DNA from: Chitinilyticum aquatile DSM 21506
GTDB lineage: Bacteria > Pseudomonadota > Gammaproteobacteria > Burkholderiales > Chitinibacteraceae
Assembly (NCBI RefSeq): GCF_000430805.1
Contig: NZ_AUMS01000001.1
Span: 124,001-188,000, forward strand
Reading direction: 5' to 3'
DNA: 64,000 bases
Shown in pieces: positions 36,654 through 47,125 of this stretch. Position 1 is the stretch's first letter, and each line of letters starts with the position of its first letter. Under the pieces are notes generated by a model. It saw only the letters and a program-made list of their open reading frames with translations. It searched no databases and was not told where the DNA came from. Position numbers and translations under genes: made by a program.

Positions 36654-37301
36654 ATGATTCCCCGTATCAAGGTTTGCGGCTTGCGTGATGCCAATATGGC
36701 CAGAGCGACGGCCGAACTGGGGGCCGATGCCATCGGCCTGGTTTTTTATCCGCCCAGTCCGCGTCATGTCGAGCTGGAAAGCGCTCGTCAGATCGTTGCC
36801 GCCTTGCCGGCTTTCGTGACGTCGGTTGGTTTGTTTGTGAACGCCAAGGCAAGCTTTGTGAACGAAATGGCGGTAAAGGTACCGCTAGACTTACTCCAGT
36901 TTCACGGTGATGAAAGTCCGGAATACTGCAAGCAGTTTAATCGGCCATTTATCAAGGCAATTAGGGTCAAACCCGGACTGGATTTGCTAGAATACGCGCT
37001 TTCCTTTGCTGCAACCGGTGGGTTGTGCCGTGGCTTGCTGGTCGATGCCTTTGTTGAGGGTGTGCCGGGCGGTACGGGCGAGGCATTTGACTGGTCGCTG
37101 TTGCCGCAATCGTTGCCTTTGCCACTGATCCTGTCGGGCGGACTGCATCCGGGTAATGTCGAAGCCGCGGTCAGACAAGTCCACCCCTGGGCTGTTGATG
37201 TGTCAAGCGGAGTGGAAGCAAGCAAGGGCGTTAAGGATCTGGCCCGCGTGGTCGCATTTATCCAGGCAGTGAAAACTGCATCAGACGAGAGAACAGCATG
37301 A
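36654..37301 (+). CDS. trpF: Phosphoribosylanthranilate isomerase
   Basis: A 215-aa TIM-barrel enzyme of tryptophan synthesis (PRA to CdRP). [15 protein letters not shown] carries the catalytic cysteine. [48 protein letters not shown] (catalytic Asp) and [14 protein letters not shown], then [15 protein letters not shown], are all present. The stop codon overlaps the trpB start (ATGA). Confidence 0.97.
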   Translation: MIPRIKVCGLRDANMARATAELGADAIGLVFYPPSPRHVELESARQIVAALPAFVTSVGLFVNAKASFVNEMAVKVPLDLLQFHGDESPEYCKQFNRPFIKAIRVKPGLDLLEYALSFAATGGLCRGLLVDAFVEGVPGGTGEAFDWSLLPQSLPLPLILSGGLHPGNVEAAVRQVHPWAVDVSSGVEASKGVKDLARVVAFIQAVKTASDERTA

Positions 37302-38509
37302 ACGATAAAGCCTGTTACAACCTGCCGGACGAGCAGGGCCACTTCGGCATTTTTGGCGGCATTTATGTGGCTGAAACCCTGATCCCGGCGCTGGATGAAC
37401 TGCGGGTCGAGTTTGAAAAAGCAATTGTCGATCCAAAATTCATGGCGGAATACCGCAGCGAACTCAAGCATTACGTTGGCCGCCCCAGCCCTATCTACCA
37501 TGCCAAACGCTGGTCGGAAGAACTCGGTGGTGCGCAGATCTACCTCAAACGTGAAGACCTGAACCACACCGGTGCGCACAAGGTGAACAACACCATCGGC
37601 CAGGCGCTGCTGGCCCGCCGCATGGGCAAGAAGCGCGTGATCGCCGAAACCGGCGCCGGCCAGCACGGCGTGGCGTCCGCGACCGTTGCGGCCCGCTATG
37701 GCATGGAATGTGTGGTTTACATGGGGGCCGAAGACGTGGCCCGGCAGGCGCCGAACGTATTCCGCATCAAGCTCCTGGGTGCCACCGTCGTTCCGGTCGA
37801 AAGCGGCTCGAAGACCCTGAAAGACGCGATGAACGAGGCGATGCGTGACTGGGTGACCAATATCGACAGCACCTATTACATCATCGGTACCGCCGCCGGC
37901 CCGCATCCGTACCCGAAGCTGGTGCGTGAATTCCAGAAAATCATCGGCGAGGAGTGCAAGACCCAGATCGTCGAAATGATCGGCCGTCAGCCCGATGCCG
38001 TGATTGCCTGTGTGGGGGGCGGCTCGAACGCCATCGGCATGTTCTATCCCTATATCGAGGTTGAAGGCGTGCGCATCATCGGCGTTGAGGCCGGAGGTGA
38101 CGGCGTCGAAACCGGCCGTCACGCAGCGCCGCTGACATCGAACGCCAAGCCGGGTGTATTGCACGGCCAGCGCTCCTTCCTGATGCAGGATGAGAACGGC
38201 CTGATCGTTGAAACGCATTCGATTTCCGCCGGTCTGGATTATCCGGGTGTCGGTCCGGAGCACAGCTACCTCAAGGACATCGGACGTGCCGAATACGTCG
38301 CCATCAACGACGATGAAGCGCTGGCGGCCTTCCATGACCTGTGCAAGTACGAGGGGATTATCCCGGCGCTGGAATCCAGCCATGCGCTGGCGCAGGCCGC
38401 CAAGATGGCCAAGACCATGAAGAAGGACGAAGTCTTGCTGGTCTGCCTGTCCGGTCGTGGCGACAAGGATATTCCGACTGTAGCCAAGATGTCGGGTATT
38501 CAGCTCTAA
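37298..38509 (+). CDS. trpB: Tryptophan synthase beta chain
   Basis: A 403-aa PLP enzyme joining indole and serine. The PLP lysine is in HTGAHKVNN (about residue 92). [28 protein letters not shown], the phosphate loop [14 protein letters not shown] and CLSGRGDKD are conserved. The last codons (SGIQL) and the stop lie inside a 49-bp palindrome copy. The gene overlaps trpF by 4 bp and is 45 bp from trpA. Confidence 0.98.
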   Translation: MNDKACYNLPDEQGHFGIFGGIYVAETLIPALDELRVEFEKAIVDPKFMAEYRSELKHYVGRPSPIYHAKRWSEELGGAQIYLKREDLNHTGAHKVNNTIGQALLARRMGKKRVIAETGAGQHGVASATVAARYGMECVVYMGAEDVARQAPNVFRIKLLGATVVPVESGSKTLKDAMNEAMRDWVTNIDSTYYIIGTAAGPHPYPKLVREFQKIIGEECKTQIVEMIGRQPDAVIACVGGGSNAIGMFYPYIEVEGVRIIGVEAGGDGVETGRHAAPLTSNAKPGVLHGQRSFLMQDENGLIVETHSISAGLDYPGVGPEHSYLKDIGRAEYVAINDDEALAAFHDLCKYEGIIPALESSHALAQAAKMAKTMKKDEVLLVCLSGRGDKDIPTVAKMSGIQL

Positions 38510-38542
38510 CCATTTAAAACTGTTGCTTGTAGCGATATACCC
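38494..38542. repeat. 49-bp dispersed palindrome, copy 8, spanning the trpB stop codon
   Basis: GGGTAT to ATACCC at exactly 49 bp. The core (CTAACCATTT and TTGCTTGTAG) is eroded. It supplies the last five trpB codons and the stop, and fills most of the trpB-trpA gap. Confidence 0.6.
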
Positions 38543-38554
38543 GGAATCCTATCA

Positions 38555-39352
38555 ATGTCCCGTATTCAATCTACTCTGGATGCCCTCAAGGCCGCAGGCC
38601 GCAAGGCGCTGATCCCCTTCATTACCGCGGGTGACCCGCATCCGGATGCAACCGTGGCGGCCATGCATGCGCTGGTTGCCGGCGGTGCCGACATCATCGA
38701 ACTCGGCGTACCATTTTCCGACCCGATGGCCGATGGCCCGGTGATCCAGCGTGCCTCCGAGCGCGCACTGGCGCACGGCATGACCTTGCGCCGCGTGCTC
38801 GCCATGGTGGCCGAATTCCGCAAGACCGACGCCAAAACACCGGTGGTCCTGATGGGCTATGCCAATCCGGTGGAGGCCATGGGCTATACCGAGTTTGCCA
38901 TTGCTGCACGTGATGCCGGCGTCGATGGCGTGTTGACCGTCGACCTTCCGCCCGAAGAGGCCGAGGAATGTGCCGGCGTATTGAAAGCACACGGAATCGA
39001 CCTGATTTTCCTGCTGGCGCCGACGACCAGTGCCGAACGCGTGGCACATGTGGCCCGACTTGCCAGTGGCTATGTCTACTACGTATCGCTCAAGGGTGTT
39101 ACGGGCGCGGCCAATCTGGATACGGCCAACGTGGCTGAACGCCTGGCCATTCTGCGCGAACATCTGGCAGTGCCGATCGGTGTCGGTTTTGGTATCCGGG
39201 ATGCCGAAACCGCAGCCAAGGTGGCCCGCATTGCCGATGCCGTCGTGATCGGCTCGCGCCTGGTGCAGGAGATGGAGGCCGGTGCCGCTGGTCTGAATGA
39301 ACGTCTTTCCACCTTCCTGACGGGTGTACGCCAGGCGATGGATCAGGTATAA
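38555..39352 (+). CDS. trpA: Tryptophan synthase alpha chain
   Basis: A 265-aa TIM barrel that cleaves indole-3-glycerol phosphate. The catalytic glutamate lies in [22 protein letters not shown] (about residue 49) and the aspartate in [32 protein letters not shown] and [15 protein letters not shown] complete the active site. It follows trpB on the same strand. Confidence 0.98.
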   Translation: MSRIQSTLDALKAAGRKALIPFITAGDPHPDATVAAMHALVAGGADIIELGVPFSDPMADGPVIQRASERALAHGMTLRRVLAMVAEFRKTDAKTPVVLMGYANPVEAMGYTEFAIAARDAGVDGVLTVDLPPEEAEECAGVLKAHGIDLIFLLAPTTSAERVAHVARLASGYVYYVSLKGVTGAANLDTANVAERLAILREHLAVPIGVGFGIRDAETAAKVARIADAVVIGSRLVQEMEAGAAGLNERLSTFLTGVRQAMDQV

Positions 39353-39481
39353 GCCGCGCTGCTTTTGCTGGATTCGACAGATTTGGCCAGTGGCAGCAAG
39401 GTGCCTGTGCTTCGCAGGTCTGATGCAGCCCGCCAATGCCGTCGAAAAGAAGTTGCTGATTATTTAATTGCCTGACGTGCT

Positions 39482-39496
39482 CCGGGCTTTGCCCGG
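39482..39496. other. Short GC hairpin in the trpA-accD gap
   Basis: CCGGGC, loop TTT, GCCCGG, not followed by a T-run. The 205-bp gap holds no gene I can support; the accD promoter presumably lies here. Confidence 0.3.
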
Positions 39497-39557
39497 TATT
39501 GGGATATGTCGCGAGACAGCTTGCTTCAAGCGCGTCCGGGCAGTACAGGAGATATCT

Positions 39558-40424
39558 ATGAGCTGGTTGCAAAAACTGCTTCCGCCGAAAATCAAGAGCC
39601 GCAATAACGGCAGCAAATCCGGCGTTCCCGAGGGTTTGTGGAGCAAGTGCAACGCCTGCAGCGCGGTGCTTTATCGCACCGACCTGGAAAACAATCTGGA
39701 TGTCTGCCCGAAGTGTGGCTACCACACGCCGGTGCCGGCGCGCCGCCGTCTCGACATCCTGCTGGATGCCGAAGGCCGTTTTGAAATCGGCGCTGAAGTT
39801 CGTCCTGTGGATATTCTCAAGTTCAAGGACAGCAAGCGCTATCCGGATCGCCTGAGCGCTGCGCAGGACGATACCGGTGAAGACGATGCGCTGGTCGTCA
39901 TGCAGGGCGCGATCATGAATGTGCCCTGCGTGGTTGCCGCTTTCGAGTTCAAATTCATCGGTGGCTCGATGGGCTCGGTGGTGGGCGAGCGTTTCGTGCG
40001 CGGCGTCAAGACTGCCCTTGATAACAACTTGCCATTCATCTGCGTGGCAGCCTCCGGCGGTGCACGCATGCAGGAAGGGCTGAACTCGCTGATGCAGATG
40101 GCCAAGACGAGCGCCATCCTGACGAAACTGTCCGAGCAGCGCCTGCCGTTCATTTCCGTCCTGACCGATCCGACCATGGGTGGCGTTTCCGCCTCGTTTG
40201 CCTTCCTGGGTGATGTGGTGATCGGCGAACCCGGCGCGCTGATCGGCTTTGCCGGCCCGCGCGTGATCGAGCAGACCGTGCGCGAAACGCTGCCGGAAGG
40301 TTTCCAGCGCTCCGAATTCCTGTTGCAGAAGGGCGCCATTGACATGATCGTCGATCGCCGCGAAATGCGCCGCAAGCTGGCCGACCTGCTGACCTTGCTC
40401 ACCAAGCAGGCTGCGGTGAGCTGA
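39558..40424 (+). CDS. accD: Acetyl-CoA carboxylase carboxyltransferase subunit beta
   Basis: A 288-aa subunit of the enzyme making malonyl-CoA for fatty-acid synthesis. A four-cysteine zinc finger ([26 protein letters not shown]) is near the N-terminus. The carboxyltransferase core has [39 protein letters not shown] and [26 protein letters not shown] lies seven bases before the ATG; 30 upstream in-frame codons are not conserved. It overlaps folC by one base, the classic accD-folC pair. Confidence 0.98.
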   Translation: MSWLQKLLPPKIKSRNNGSKSGVPEGLWSKCNACSAVLYRTDLENNLDVCPKCGYHTPVPARRRLDILLDAEGRFEIGAEVRPVDILKFKDSKRYPDRLSAAQDDTGEDDALVVMQGAIMNVPCVVAAFEFKFIGGSMGSVVGERFVRGVKTALDNNLPFICVAASGGARMQEGLNSLMQMAKTSAILTKLSEQRLPFISVLTDPTMGGVSASFAFLGDVVIGEPGALIGFAGPRVIEQTVRETLPEGFQRSEFLLQKGAIDMIVDRREMRRKLADLLTLLTKQAAVS

Positions 40425-41698
40425 TGCAGGCGGGCGCCGCACTGGCTGACTGGCTGGCCTATCTGGAAGGACTGCACCCGAAAAGTATCGACATGGGGCT
40501 GGCGCGCGTTGCGGCGGTGCGTGACCGGCTCGGGTTGCGGCCAGCCTGTCCGGTGCTGGTAGTCGGTGGCACCAATGGCAAGGGCTCGGTCTGTGCGATG
40601 CTTTCTGCCATCCTGCACGCGGCGGGTTACCGGGTAGGGACGTATACCTCACCCCACCTGCTGCATTACAACGAGCGGGTGATGCTGGACATGCAGCCGG
40701 TAGCGGATGCACTGCTGGTTCAGGCGTTCGAGCAGATCGAGGCGGTGCGCGGCGATACCTCGCTGACCTATTTCGAATTCGGCACTCTGGCTGCCGTATC
40801 CATTTTCCAGGACGCTGCCGTCGATGTGATGGTGCTTGAAGTCGGGCTGGGAGGGCGGCTGGATGCCGTCAATTTGTTCGATGCCGATGTGGCTGCTGTC
40901 GTCAGCATCGGCCTTGATCACGAGGCATACCTGGGAAGCACGCGCGAAGCGGTGGCGACTGAAAAGGCAGGCATTTTCCGAGCCGACCGGCCCGTCTTCT
41001 GTGCCGATACCGATCCGCCGCAAACCCTGCTGGACAAGGCTGGCGAAATCGGCTGCGATCTCAGGCTGCTTGGTCGTGACTATGGCTTTGTCCGTAATGG
41101 CGAAGGGCAGCAATGGTCATGGTGGGGTGCAGATGGCACTCGCCGCCATGCCTTGCCACTACCCGCTTTGCGCGGGGCGTACCAGCTTGGCAATGCAGCG
41201 CTGGCGATTGCCATGCTTGATGCCCTGAAAGACCGTCTGGCGGTTCCGCTGGGGGCCATCAAGCGCGGCCTGCTCGAAGTCGAATGGCCAGCACGTTGCC
41301 AGGTATTGCCCGGCAGGCCAGTCACCGTGCTGGATGTGGCGCATAACCCCCATGCGGCTAAAGTACTGCGAGCCAGTCTTGAGCAGATGGGGTTTCATCC
41401 GTGTACCCATGCCGTGTTCGGCATGATGCAGGACAAGGATATTGCCGGCGTGCTCGATGAACTGGCCGGCCTGGTTGATGTCTGGCATCTGGCCAGCCCG
41501 GCCTTGCCGCGTGCCGCGCAGACCAGCGAGCTCGACCGCCTGATCGCAGTGCGCATGCCGCAGGCTTTGTGCCATGCCTATCCCGACGTGGCTGCGGCCT
41601 ATCGTGCCGCCTGTGAGCAGGCCAATGAAGCTGATAGAATCCTTGTTTTCGGATCCTTCTATACCGTGGCAGAAGTTCTTGCTGCACGGGAAGCATGA
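40424..41698 (+). CDS. folC: Bifunctional folylpolyglutamate/dihydrofolate synthase
   Basis: A 424-aa Mur-ligase-fold enzyme adding glutamate to folates. The P-loop is VVGGTNGKGSVCAML, and TYTSPHLLHYNERVML, FEFGTLAAVSIF and VLEVGLGGRLDAVNLFD are conserved, as is VLDVAHNPHAAKVL in the C-terminal domain. It is coupled to accD by a one-base overlap and to the SPOR gene by ATGA. Confidence 0.97.
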   Translation: MQAGAALADWLAYLEGLHPKSIDMGLARVAAVRDRLGLRPACPVLVVGGTNGKGSVCAMLSAILHAAGYRVGTYTSPHLLHYNERVMLDMQPVADALLVQAFEQIEAVRGDTSLTYFEFGTLAAVSIFQDAAVDVMVLEVGLGGRLDAVNLFDADVAAVVSIGLDHEAYLGSTREAVATEKAGIFRADRPVFCADTDPPQTLLDKAGEIGCDLRLLGRDYGFVRNGEGQQWSWWGADGTRRHALPLPALRGAYQLGNAALAIAMLDALKDRLAVPLGAIKRGLLEVEWPARCQVLPGRPVTVLDVAHNPHAAKVLRASLEQMGFHPCTHAVFGMMQDKDIAGVLDELAGLVDVWHLASPALPRAAQTSELDRLIAVRMPQALCHAYPDVAAAYRAACEQANEADRILVFGSFYTVAEVLAAREA

Positions 41699-42453
41699 GC
41701 ATGCCCCAACAGAATATTCCTGAAGAGCTGCAGCAATTGCGCAAACGTGCACGTCGCCGCCTGATCGGCGCGCTGGCACTGGTTGTTTTTTCGCTGTGCG
41801 TACTCTGGACTGCGCTCGATAGCCAGCCCCCCGCCAGCATGCAGACCAATCAGCAGGTGGAAGTCATCTCCAGTGCTCCGGTTCTGGCGCCGCCGGCTGT
41901 GCAAAGCAGCGCAGCGCAGGCCAGTACGCCGGAGCTGGCCGATGCCAGCATGCCCGATCAGGCTGCTCAGGAGGGCGGTGTACCCCTTCCCGAAGTGACT
42001 CCCGCCAGCATGGCCAGTGACGCACTGCGCGGTCGCCTGATCAATGTACAGCAACCCGAGGCATCCACCACCCCGGTGCCCAAGCCTGCTGCGACGCCAA
42101 AACCGAAGCCATCACCGCGCCCGACACCGAAACCAACCGTCAAGCCGACAACCGATCCGCAGCGGATTCTGGATGGCCTTGATGATCCTTCCGGACAGCC
42201 GCCCCGTAGTGATGCGCCGAAGACGAAATATCTGATCCAGGTCGGCGCCTACGCCGATGCCGAAAAGGCGGCGCAGATCATCGCCAAAATGAAGGCGGCA
42301 GGGCTGCCCGTGGTATCCGACAAGGTTGAAACGCGCGAGAAGGGGACGCTTACCCGCGTTCGCCTCGGGCCTACTACGAATGAGTCGCAGGCCAAGGACT
42401 GGGTAAGCAAGCTGCATGCGCTGGGTCTGGACGGGCATGTCGTCACCAAATAG
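41695..42453 (+). CDS. SPOR-domain membrane protein (DedD-like)
   Basis: A 252-aa bitopic inner-membrane protein. The membrane helix is at about 22-42 (LIGALALVVFSLCVLWTAL). A Pro/Lys/Thr-rich periplasmic linker (about 125-155) leads to a C-terminal SPOR domain (KYLIQVGAYADAEKAAQIIAKMKAAGLP ... TLTRVRLGPTTNESQAKDWVSKLHALGL) that binds denuded septal peptidoglycan. Position between folC and cvpA is that of DedD. A cell-division role is inferred. Confidence 0.88.
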   Translation: MSMPQQNIPEELQQLRKRARRRLIGALALVVFSLCVLWTALDSQPPASMQTNQQVEVISSAPVLAPPAVQSSAAQASTPELADASMPDQAAQEGGVPLPEVTPASMASDALRGRLINVQQPEASTTPVPKPAATPKPKPSPRPTPKPTVKPTTDPQRILDGLDDPSGQPPRSDAPKTKYLIQVGAYADAEKAAQIIAKMKAAGLPVVSDKVETREKGTLTRVRLGPTTNESQAKDWVSKLHALGLDGHVVTK

Positions 42454-42461
42454 GGCGAGCA

Positions 42462-42953
42462 ATGACGCTGTTTGATTACACGGTTCTGGTAATCATCGGG
42501 CTTTCAATTCTGCTTTCCGTCATGCGGGGTCTGGTCCCAGAGCTGCTGGCACTGCTGGCGTGGGTACTCGCTTTCTGGCTGTCGTGCACCTATGCGGATG
42601 AACTGAGCACCTATGTGCCAGCGGCGGTGCCCAATCAGGCCCTGCGCTATCTGGCTGCGTTCGTGGTGATTTTTTTCATGACCTGGGTCATGTCGGCGAT
42701 CCTGCGGATCACCCTGAACGCTTTTCTGAAAGCAAGCGGACTGAAGGTGATGGATCGCGTGCTGGGGGCCGGTTTCGGTCTGATTCGCGGTTATCTTTTC
42801 GTCATGATGCTGGTGATTCTGGCCGGGCTGACCACTCTGCCCAAGCAGGAGATGTGGCGAAACGCCATGTTCAGTTCGCTGTTTGAAGAAAGTGTGCATC
42901 AGGTGCGCCCGTGGCTGCCCGACATGCTGAACCAGAATCTGCAATTTGAATAA
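42462..42953 (+). CDS. cvpA: CvpA family membrane protein
   Basis: A 163-aa inner-membrane protein with four hydrophobic segments. DYTVLVIIGLSILLSVMRGLVPELLALLAWVLAFWLS and LGAGFGLIRGYLFVMMLVIL are typical CvpA. Family members are needed for colicin V production or envelope homeostasis; the molecular activity is unclear. It starts 9 bp after the SPOR gene and precedes purF, the usual order. Confidence 0.93.
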   Translation: MTLFDYTVLVIIGLSILLSVMRGLVPELLALLAWVLAFWLSCTYADELSTYVPAAVPNQALRYLAAFVVIFFMTWVMSAILRITLNAFLKASGLKVMDRVLGAGFGLIRGYLFVMMLVILAGLTTLPKQEMWRNAMFSSLFEESVHQVRPWLPDMLNQNLQFE

Positions 42954-43032
42954 TGTTGGGCCTTGGCCGTTTTCTTGCGGCGGAGTGCTTGCTGTTTTGT
43001 TGGCTTAATCGAGTTTGAGGGGACTTTCATCC

Positions 43033-44568
43033 ATGTGTGGCATCGTCGGCGTCGTGGCCAAAACACCGGTAAACCAGTTGTTGTATGATGGCCTGCTCAT
43101 GCTCCAGCACCGTGGTCAGGATGCCGCCGGCATCGTGACTGCCGAAGGCCAGACCCTGCACATGCACAAGGGCCAGGGGCTGGTGCGCGATGTCTTCCGC
43201 ACCCGCAACATGCGCTCGCTGCTGGGCAATGCCGGCATCGGCCATGTGCGCTATCCGACTGCCGGTTCGGCTTCGAGCCTGGCAGAAGCACAGCCCTTCT
43301 ATGTGAACAGCCCCTTTGGCATCGTGCTGGCACATAACGGCAACCTGACCAACGACAAGCAGCTCAAGGACGAGATGTACCGCACCGATCTGCGGCACAT
43401 CAACACCAATTCCGATTCCGAAGCGCTGCTGAATGTGTTTGCGCACGAATTGTCACGTCGCGTGCAGGGCCCGCATCTGGATGTGGCGACTATTTTCGAC
43501 GCTGTAGCTGCCGTGCATCGCCGTGTGAAGGGTGCTTATGCCGTTGTGGCGCTGATCGCCGGTTTTGGTCTGGTGGCGTTTCGCGACCCGCATGGCATTC
43601 GTCCGCTCTCGCTCGGCCGGCACGAGACCGCCCAGGGCCCCGAGTATGTCGTTGCTTCCGAATCCGTCGTGCTTGATACGCTGGGTTTCCATTTCGAGCG
43701 TGATGTGGCGCCGGGTGAAGCCCTGTTCATTTCCTTCGAAGGCCAGCTGCACAGCAAGCAGTGTCATCCGAATCCGCAGCTGGTGCCGTGCATTTTCGAG
43801 CATGTCTATTTCGCCCGTCCGGATACCGTGATCGATGGCATTTCCGTGCATGAAGCCCGCCTGAAAATGGGTGAGCAACTGGCTGAAAAAGTGCGTTCGA
43901 TGGTTCCGGCGCTCGATATCGACGTCGTGATCCCGATTCCGGATACCAGCCGCGATTCCGCCATGGAGCTGGCGCTGGCGCTTGGCAAGCCCTATCGCGA
44001 AGGCTTTATGAAGAACCGCTACATCGGGCGTACCTTCATCATGCCGGGTCAGGCCAGCCGCAAGAAATCGGTGCGCCAGAAGCTGAACCCGATTGCCGTC
44101 GAATTCCGTGGCAAGAACGTGCTGCTGGTGGATGATTCCATCGTGCGTGGCACCACATCCAAGGAAATCGTGCAGATGGTGCGTGATTGTGGCGCGAAGA
44201 AGGTGTACCTCGCTTCTGCTGCGCCGCCGGTGAAATACCCGCATGTCTACGGTATCGATATGCCAACCCGCGCGGAGCTGATTGCTACCGGGCGTACTGC
44301 CGAACAGATTGCCGTCGAAATTTCTGCCGATGCCGTCATTTATCAGGAACTCTCCGCGCTGATCCAGGCCTGCAGCGATGCCAGCGGCGGGCGGATTACC
44401 AAGTTCGAGACATCCTGTTTTGATGGCAAGTACATTACCGGTGATGTGACCGACGCCTATCTGGACGAACTGGAAAACAAGCGCCTTTCGCCCTTGTCTA
44501 CCAAGGCTGACGGGGATAGTCGCATTCTCGACATGAACATTGGCATTGCCGAACAGAACCTGATGTAG
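43033..44568 (+). CDS. purF: Amidophosphoribosyltransferase
   Basis: A 511-aa enzyme for the first committed step of purine synthesis (PRPP to phosphoribosylamine). The N-terminal nucleophile is Cys2 (MCGIVGVV), which fixes the start at 43033; in-frame sequence six codons upstream must be ignored. [15 protein letters not shown] and [10 protein letters not shown] belong to the glutaminase domain, and the PRPP loop [18 protein letters not shown] to the synthase domain. GAGGGG precedes the start. Confidence 0.98.
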   Translation: MCGIVGVVAKTPVNQLLYDGLLMLQHRGQDAAGIVTAEGQTLHMHKGQGLVRDVFRTRNMRSLLGNAGIGHVRYPTAGSASSLAEAQPFYVNSPFGIVLAHNGNLTNDKQLKDEMYRTDLRHINTNSDSEALLNVFAHELSRRVQGPHLDVATIFDAVAAVHRRVKGAYAVVALIAGFGLVAFRDPHGIRPLSLGRHETAQGPEYVVASESVVLDTLGFHFERDVAPGEALFISFEGQLHSKQCHPNPQLVPCIFEHVYFARPDTVIDGISVHEARLKMGEQLAEKVRSMVPALDIDVVIPIPDTSRDSAMELALALGKPYREGFMKNRYIGRTFIMPGQASRKKSVRQKLNPIAVEFRGKNVLLVDDSIVRGTTSKEIVQMVRDCGAKKVYLASAAPPVKYPHVYGIDMPTRAELIATGRTAEQIAVEISADAVIYQELSALIQACSDASGGRITKFETSCFDGKYITGDVTDAYLDELENKRLSPLSTKADGDSRILDMNIGIAEQNLM

Positions 44569-44655
44569 CAACCAGCTCTGCTGCCAACCTTGTTACCACT
44601 GCAGTAAGCCATGGCCAGTCAATAATGGGCGCAGGCCGATATTAAAAACAAGTAA

Positions 44656-44675
44656 ACGGGGGCGACAGCCCCCGT
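44656..44675. other. GC hairpin ahead of metZ
   Basis: ACGGGGGC, loop GACA, GCCCCCGT, lying about 20 bp before the metZ start with no T-run. It may slow the polymerase, terminate purF with Rho, or fold over the metZ leader. Confidence 0.4.
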
Positions 44676-44693
44676 TGCCGTCTGGAGACACGC

Positions 44694-45872
44694 ATGAATT
44701 TCGATGAGTTTGACGATCTGCATCCCGATACGCTGGCCGTGCGCGTCGGCACGCTGCGCAGCGAATTTGGCGAGCATTCCGACGCGATGTACCTGACCTC
44801 AAGTTTCTGTGTCGGCAGCGCCGAAGAAGCGTCGCTCAAGTTTACCAACCAGATGCCGGGTTACATCTACTCGCGCTTCAGCAACCCGACCGTTACCGCG
44901 TTCGAGCAGCGCCTTGCTGCACTGGAAGGCGGCGAGGCTGCCATTGCCACGGCCAGCGGGATGGCTGCCATCCTGTCGCTGGGCATGGCACATCTGAAAG
45001 CCGGCGATCATGTGGTGGCGTCCAGCGGGCTTTTCGGCGCCACCATCCAGCTGTTCAATACCTATTTCAGCAAATTCGGTGTTGAAGTCAGCTATGCGGC
45101 ACCGACCGATACGGCGGCCTGGGCTGCTGCCGTGCGGCCGAATACGAAACTCTTTTTCCTCGAAACCCCCAGTAATCCGCTCACCGACGTGGCCGATATC
45201 GCCGCCATCGCGGCGATTGCGCATGAGCATGCCGCGCTGCTGGTGGTCGACAACTGCTTCTGCACGCCGATTTTGCAGCAGCCACTGAAGCTGGGCGCCG
45301 ATCTGGTCGTGCATTCGGGTACCAAATACCTGGACGGGCAGGGACGAGTGCTGGGGGGGGCGGTGGTTGGCCGCAAGGAGCTGGTTGATCCGGTCTATCT
45401 GTTCCTGCGTACTGCCGGCCCGAGTCTGTCGCCGTTCAATGCCTGGGTGATGCTCAAGGGCCTGGAAACCCTGCCGCTGCGCATGCGCGCGCACTGCGAT
45501 AACGCGCTGAAACTGGCGCAGTGGCTGGAAACCCAGCCGCAGATCGAGCGTGTGTATTACCCCGGCCTGCCGTCGCACCCGCAGTTCGAGCTGGCTGCGC
45601 GCCAGCAGAACGGTGGTGGCGGCATCGTGTCCTTTGAAGTCAAGGGGGGCAAGGAGGCGGCCTGGAAGCTGGTTGATGCGGTAAAACTGATGAGCCGGAC
45701 CGCCAACCTTGGCGATACGCGAACGACGATCACGCATCCGGCCACGACCACGCATGGCCGGGTGTCACCGGAAGCACGTGCCGCAGCCGGCATCCGCGAC
45801 GGGCTGATCCGTATTTCGGTCGGGCTGGAACATGTTGGCGACCTGATCGCCGATCTGCAGCAGGGGCTGTAA
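44694..45872 (+). CDS. metZ: O-succinylhomoserine sulfhydrylase
   Basis: A 392-aa PLP enzyme making homocysteine directly from O-succinylhomoserine and sulfide. DTLAVRVGTLRSEFGEHSDAMYLTSSF and the PLP-lysine motif VVHSGTKYLDGQGRVLGG (about residue 205) are typical of MetZ, and SRFSNPTVTAFEQRLAALEGGEAAIATASGMAAI is shared with the Cys/Met family. Placement after purF supports metZ over cystathionine gamma-synthase or beta-lyase. A palindrome copy follows. Confidence 0.95.
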   Translation: MNFDEFDDLHPDTLAVRVGTLRSEFGEHSDAMYLTSSFCVGSAEEASLKFTNQMPGYIYSRFSNPTVTAFEQRLAALEGGEAAIATASGMAAILSLGMAHLKAGDHVVASSGLFGATIQLFNTYFSKFGVEVSYAAPTDTAAWAAAVRPNTKLFFLETPSNPLTDVADIAAIAAIAHEHAALLVVDNCFCTPILQQPLKLGADLVVHSGTKYLDGQGRVLGGAVVGRKELVDPVYLFLRTAGPSLSPFNAWVMLKGLETLPLRMRAHCDNALKLAQWLETQPQIERVYYPGLPSHPQFELAARQQNGGGGIVSFEVKGGKEAAWKLVDAVKLMSRTANLGDTRTTITHPATTTHGRVSPEARAAAGIRDGLIRISVGLEHVGDLIADLQQGL

Positions 45873-45880
45873 ATGCAGAT

Positions 45881-45929
45881 GGGTATAAGACTGTAGCCCT
45901 TTTCTTGAAAGGGTTGTGGTCTTATACCC
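45881..45929. repeat. 49-bp dispersed palindrome, copy 9 (best preserved)
   Basis: GGGTAT to ATACCC at 49 bp with all 22 positions paired (including G-T wobbles) around the loop TCTTG. The arms include AAGAC/GTCTT in the normally variable zone. It lies in the convergent metZ/channel junction, overlapping the channel stop codon, with no other terminator present. Confidence 0.92.
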
Positions 45930-47007
45930 TATTTTTGTTGGCTAGCAGGCCAGCAATTTCATGCTTGCGGGCCGACCCTTTGTCATCCATGACCACGAAG
46001 AGTGCGCGCACTGCCAGCGTTTTGCCGAGCGGATTGATGGCAATCTGTCCATCGCCTGTTTCTGCTGCCAGTGCCGTGCCGATTTCCGCCTCGGCCAGCG
46101 TGACCAGAATATCGCGCCAGGCATAAGTGCCGGAAAGGTCGATGCGTTCGCATTCTTCGCCTTCGCTGGAGAACAGGCCTTCCAGCACAACCTCCGAGCC
46201 CGGTGCCAGTACCGCGCGAGCAATGGCTTCAGGGTAACCGTGCATCACGCGCACCACGGCGCTGGCGCCGAAGCGTTTCATGCGCTCCCGGTTCGGCTCC
46301 TTCACGCACTCGGCCACGATCAGCCCCTGCATGCCCTGACTGCGCAGACGGTCAATCGCATCCAGCGCATAGGAGTCGGAATCGGCGCTGGTGCTGTTGG
46401 CTGCGACCAGAATCACGGCGTGGGCATTGCCGGCGCCGGCGGCAGTCAGGTTGCTCTGGCTGGTGCCGCAGCCGTTGATCCAGCGTACCTTGCGGTCGAC
46501 CAGTTCGGTGGGAAACTGCTCGAATTGCTGGCTGAGGACCACGATGGGGCGCATCTGCCAGTCGCGATGGCGGCGCAGTTCATCAATCAGCCGCTCCAGA
46601 TAGCGCACCGGATTGTTGGCTGGCGCGCCGATGATGACAACGTGATCCTTCATGGTGTGATAACTCCATTTGCCGTGCAGCCGGCGCTGGAAATGAGCGG
46701 AAAGCAGCTGGAAAAATTCGCCGACCAGATTGGCCAGAATGAAAATCGAACCGCCGTACAGCAGGATGATGGTGCACCAGCGGCCGGCATCGGTCTTGGG
46801 GAACAGGTCGCCATAGCCGACGGTGACCACCGTGGTGAGCGTCAGCCAGAGCGCGTCAAACCAGCGCAGCTTTTCCAGGTAATGAATCAGGATCACGTGC
46901 GTGATCAGCAGGGTAAGCAGCCAGAGCGCCCAGAACAATACGCGCTGCGGCAGGCGCTGTTGCTGCAGCAGGCGGGTGCAGCGCTGCAGCCAGAGTGCAA
47001 ACGGCAT
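45922..47007 (-). CDS. Two-TM potassium channel with RCK/TrkA-N-like domain
   Basis: A 361-aa inner-membrane ion channel. Two membrane helices (about 23-43 and 76-98) flank the pore loop and selectivity filter TVGYGD at 62-67. The cytoplasmic part has a Rossmann-like nucleotide-binding fold (HVVIIGAPANNP, AHAVILVAANSTSADSDSYALDAIDRLR) of the RCK type, though the usual GxGxxG is altered. It may set membrane potential or potassium leak. AAGGA lies before the start. The stop overlaps a palindrome copy. Confidence 0.9.
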   Translation of the reverse strand: MPFALWLQRCTRLLQQQRLPQRVLFWALWLLTLLITHVILIHYLEKLRWFDALWLTLTTVVTVGYGDLFPKTDAGRWCTIILLYGGSIFILANLVGEFFQLLSAHFQRRLHGKWSYHTMKDHVVIIGAPANNPVRYLERLIDELRRHRDWQMRPIVVLSQQFEQFPTELVDRKVRWINGCGTSQSNLTAAGAGNAHAVILVAANSTSADSDSYALDAIDRLRSQGMQGLIVAECVKEPNRERMKRFGASAVVRVMHGYPEAIARAVLAPGSEVVLEGLFSSEGEECERIDLSGTYAWRDILVTLAEAEIGTALAAETGDGQIAINPLGKTLAVRALFVVMDDKGSARKHEIAGLLANKNRV

Positions 47008-47070
47008 GCCGGTGTCCTTTGATGGAATGTGCCCAGTATAAGCACAAGCCGGCCATGCCGCGATAAGTGA

Positions 47071-47119
47071 AGGTATATTCCCATAGCCCTTTATATGAAA
47101 TGGCTACAGTGATATACCT
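47071..47119. repeat. 49-bp dispersed palindrome, copy 10
   Basis: AGGTATA to TATACCT at 49 bp; core ATAGCCCTTT and AAATGGCTACAG. It lies between trpS and the channel gene, both on the minus strand, just past the trpS stop codon. Confidence 0.88.
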
Positions 47120-47125
47120 TGGTGT

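Noticed and set aside
45961-47022. 353-codon plus-strand frame opposite the potassium channel gene
   Set aside because: It is a shadow frame; the minus-strand protein has a perfect TVGYGD filter and membrane topology.
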